Shown here: positions 19,704 through 21,083 of the stretch, in pieces
How positions within the stretch are numbered: the stretch's first letter is position 1
How the letters are laid out: every line of letters starts with the position of its first letter
Origin: a virus
Length of the DNA stretch: 21,083 nt
Strand: one strand, 5' to 3'
Virus record (IMG/VR): IMGVR_UViG_3300009488_000094
Coordinates: 1-21,083 of that record
Made by a program: the position numbers and the translations under genes
Notes under the pieces: generated by a model
What the model saw: the letters and a program-made list of their open reading frames with translations, nothing else
Told to the model about the DNA's origin: nothing
The model's database searches: none

Positions 19704-21083
19704 ATGGCTTTCCAATATGAAAAGATACCAGGATTTAAAGCGGGGCTTATCAACAGACCCGACCCGCGAGATATACGGCTGACCGATCCAAGGGGGTTAT
19801 CCAAGGCCCAGAACATCTCCCTGGATATAGGTGGCAAAATAAGGACTATCGGCGGGCTGGAGGATTTTACCAAGGTTGACGGGGCTACCGCACTTACCCA
19901 GACGGCTAAGATTTGTCCGGGTTCGGGGCTATTTCCCTATGGGAGCGATCACTGGAAGGGGACTATAACCGCGACCGATCTATTGGATGCCGGGACTGCT
20001 GTTTCATTAACAGGAGAAGCTGACAATGTTGGAGATTGGGTAACTGCAGGCGGTGGTGCGCCAGTACTCGATTCTGTAGATGACACGGATAGTGGCGCTA
20101 TTGCAACCAATGGTGGCGATTGGATTTTTAAACTTACTAGTGCCCAAAATGTTGGAATAAAAGAAACTGCAACCACGGTTGTAGGGCAGGGATATTTATG
20201 TTCTGTCGATGTATATAATGTGGACGCCCCATACGTTTATTTAACTGTTGGCACGTCCAGTGGAGCTCCCGTGCAAACACCACATGATACTACACAAGGG
20301 TCTTGGTTCACTCTACAGATTGAATATGTAGCTGTTACCACCAGCACGAGAGTTGATCTTACTGCAGCTATGAGTGCGGCTCAAACAATATATGCGGACG
20401 ATTTTTATTTAACCAAAATACCTACTGTTGATTTGGACACTAACTGGGTGGCATTGGCTGATGCTGCCAATGCACAAGTGGATTTGTATAATGTCAATGA
20501 TGATGCTTTAGGCTTTGTGCCAGCTCTGTTAGACTTTGGGACTGTATTCTCTTATGTTGGCACTGCTGATAAAATCAATTTTCCGACAACTAAGACAATT
20601 ACCGATGCCAATAGTGAGTTTCTAAACCAAGGGATTCGATCTGGGGATATTCGTGTTATTTCCGGTTGCACTAGCGAGACGGCAAACAATATAATGTTTG
20701 TTGTTGAGCATGTAACGGCAGGGACTATTACAGCACGAGGCAATCCCTTTACTGTGGCCGCTGATGAAGATGGAACTGTAACCCTTACCAAGTACAATCC
20801 AACGGCATTTCACTACGTCAACGAGGCTTTGAGGGCGAGTCCTGCTAACGGGGGAATCGCACTAAGGCCCAAACATTACTCTTTTGCAGATCGAATTCAT
20901 TTTGAGGGGGCGGGTTCATCTGAAAGGAAGTTCGCCAGCTGGTACGCAAACGATGTTGGCCCTGTTCCCCCCACTGATATTGCTTTTGATGCGGCTGTCG
21001 ATAGTGGACTTTCCGGCAATTTGACCGCTGGCGCAGGTTGGGAAGTTGGCATGACGGTAACTGCTGATGACGGCGAATGGCCT
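19704..21083 (+). CDS. Tail nozzle/stabilisation-like protein with CBM-like insertion, partial (460+ aa)
   Basis: The frame opens at ATG 19704 (AGGG 8 nt upstream) and has no stop to the window edge, so the gene is cut off. The N-terminus (GFKAGLINRP...GLSKAQNISLDIGGKIRTIGGLEDF, residues 10-55) matches the start of podovirus nozzle or DNA-stabilisation proteins ('N...d..G.lr...G'). Residues about 92-238 look like an inserted beta jelly roll: GDW, YLCSVDVYNVDAPYVYLTVG (broken at 164-183), SWFTLQIEYVA, and the closing IYADDFYL (229-236), a typical CBM4/9-like end. From about 278 more beta modules follow (RSGDIRVISG..., VEHVTAGTITARG). Role inferred: neck closure with a glycan- or surface-binding add-on. 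Confidence 0.65.
   Translation, partial: MAFQYEKIPGFKAGLINRPDPRDIRLTDPRGLSKAQNISLDIGGKIRTIGGLEDFTKVDGATALTQTAKICPGSGLFPYGSDHWKGTITATDLLDAGTAVSLTGEADNVGDWVTAGGGAPVLDSVDDTDSGAIATNGGDWIFKLTSAQNVGIKETATTVVGQGYLCSVDVYNVDAPYVYLTVGTSSGAPVQTPHDTTQGSWFTLQIEYVAVTTSTRVDLTAAMSAAQTIYADDFYLTKIPTVDLDTNWVALADAANAQVDLYNVNDDALGFVPALLDFGTVFSYVGTADKINFPTTKTITDANSEFLNQGIRSGDIRVISGCTSETANNIMFVVEHVTAGTITARGNPFTVAADEDGTVTLTKYNPTAFHYVNEALRASPANGGIALRPKHYSFADRIHFEGAGSSERKFASWYANDVGPVPPTDIAFDAAVDSGLSGNLTAGAGWEVGMTVTADDGEWP

Noticed and set aside
1-21083. CRISPR array, insertion sequence, integrase or attachment site
   Set aside because: No spaced identical repeats of CRISPR size, no transposase or recombinase motifs, and no terminal inverted repeats were found by reading.

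Overview
This window is the packaging and virion-structure module of a tailed double-stranded DNA bacteriophage, probably an uncultured one. Every gene I can support is on the + strand. The genes are tightly packed, with many ATGA and TAATG stop/start overlaps and good Shine-Dalgarno sites. The order is canonical: small terminase, large terminase, portal, scaffold, major capsid, neck/adaptor proteins, then tail nozzle or receptor-contact proteins. No tape-measure or tail-tube gene is seen before the window ends. That, with the SU10/P22-like look of the capsid, portal and last gene, suggests a short-tailed (podovirus-like) phage, but this is inference. No integrase, repressor, tRNA or host gene is visible, and the host cannot be named.

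Layout. Positions 1-427 hold no convincing gene but carry a degenerate 9-bp tandem repeat and a GC hairpin. A 63-aa ORF (428-619) is followed by about 460 bp of non-coding, inverted-repeat-rich DNA. From 1084 to 8242 runs the packaging operon: two small proteins, small terminase, a paralogue of one of those small proteins, the large terminase, a run of small proteins (including a zinc-ribbon protein and a 34-aa membrane peptide), the portal and two short proteins. A strong rho-independent terminator (8270-8310) closes it. Scaffold, major capsid, a probable decoration protein and a 113-aa protein follow, ending at a GC hairpin (11893-11917).

Between head and neck genes sit two tandem, translationally coupled paralogues with the two PAPS-binding signatures of sulfotransferases (11952-13126). 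They are the most unusual cargo here, since they look enzymatic while everything around them is structural. The second copy has an altered phosphosulfate loop and ends at a TAA where the first has a GAA codon.

The neck/tail region (13137-21083) contains a zinc-ribbon-like protein, a beta-rich virion protein whose start appears to be ATA, a 743-aa adaptor-plus-fibre protein with an almost perfect 11-residue repeat, an adaptor interrupted by one in-frame TAG, a tandem pair of about 120-aa paralogues, very basic mini-proteins, and a large partial protein with a jelly-roll (CBM-like) insertion that runs off the right edge.

How the genes would work together: the terminase pair cuts and pumps DNA through the portal into a scaffold-built capsid; adaptor and nozzle proteins close the neck; beta-rich proteins decorate the particle or contact the host. 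The sulfotransferase-like pair could modify a carbohydrate or protein on the host or virion, but no substrate can be read from sequence.
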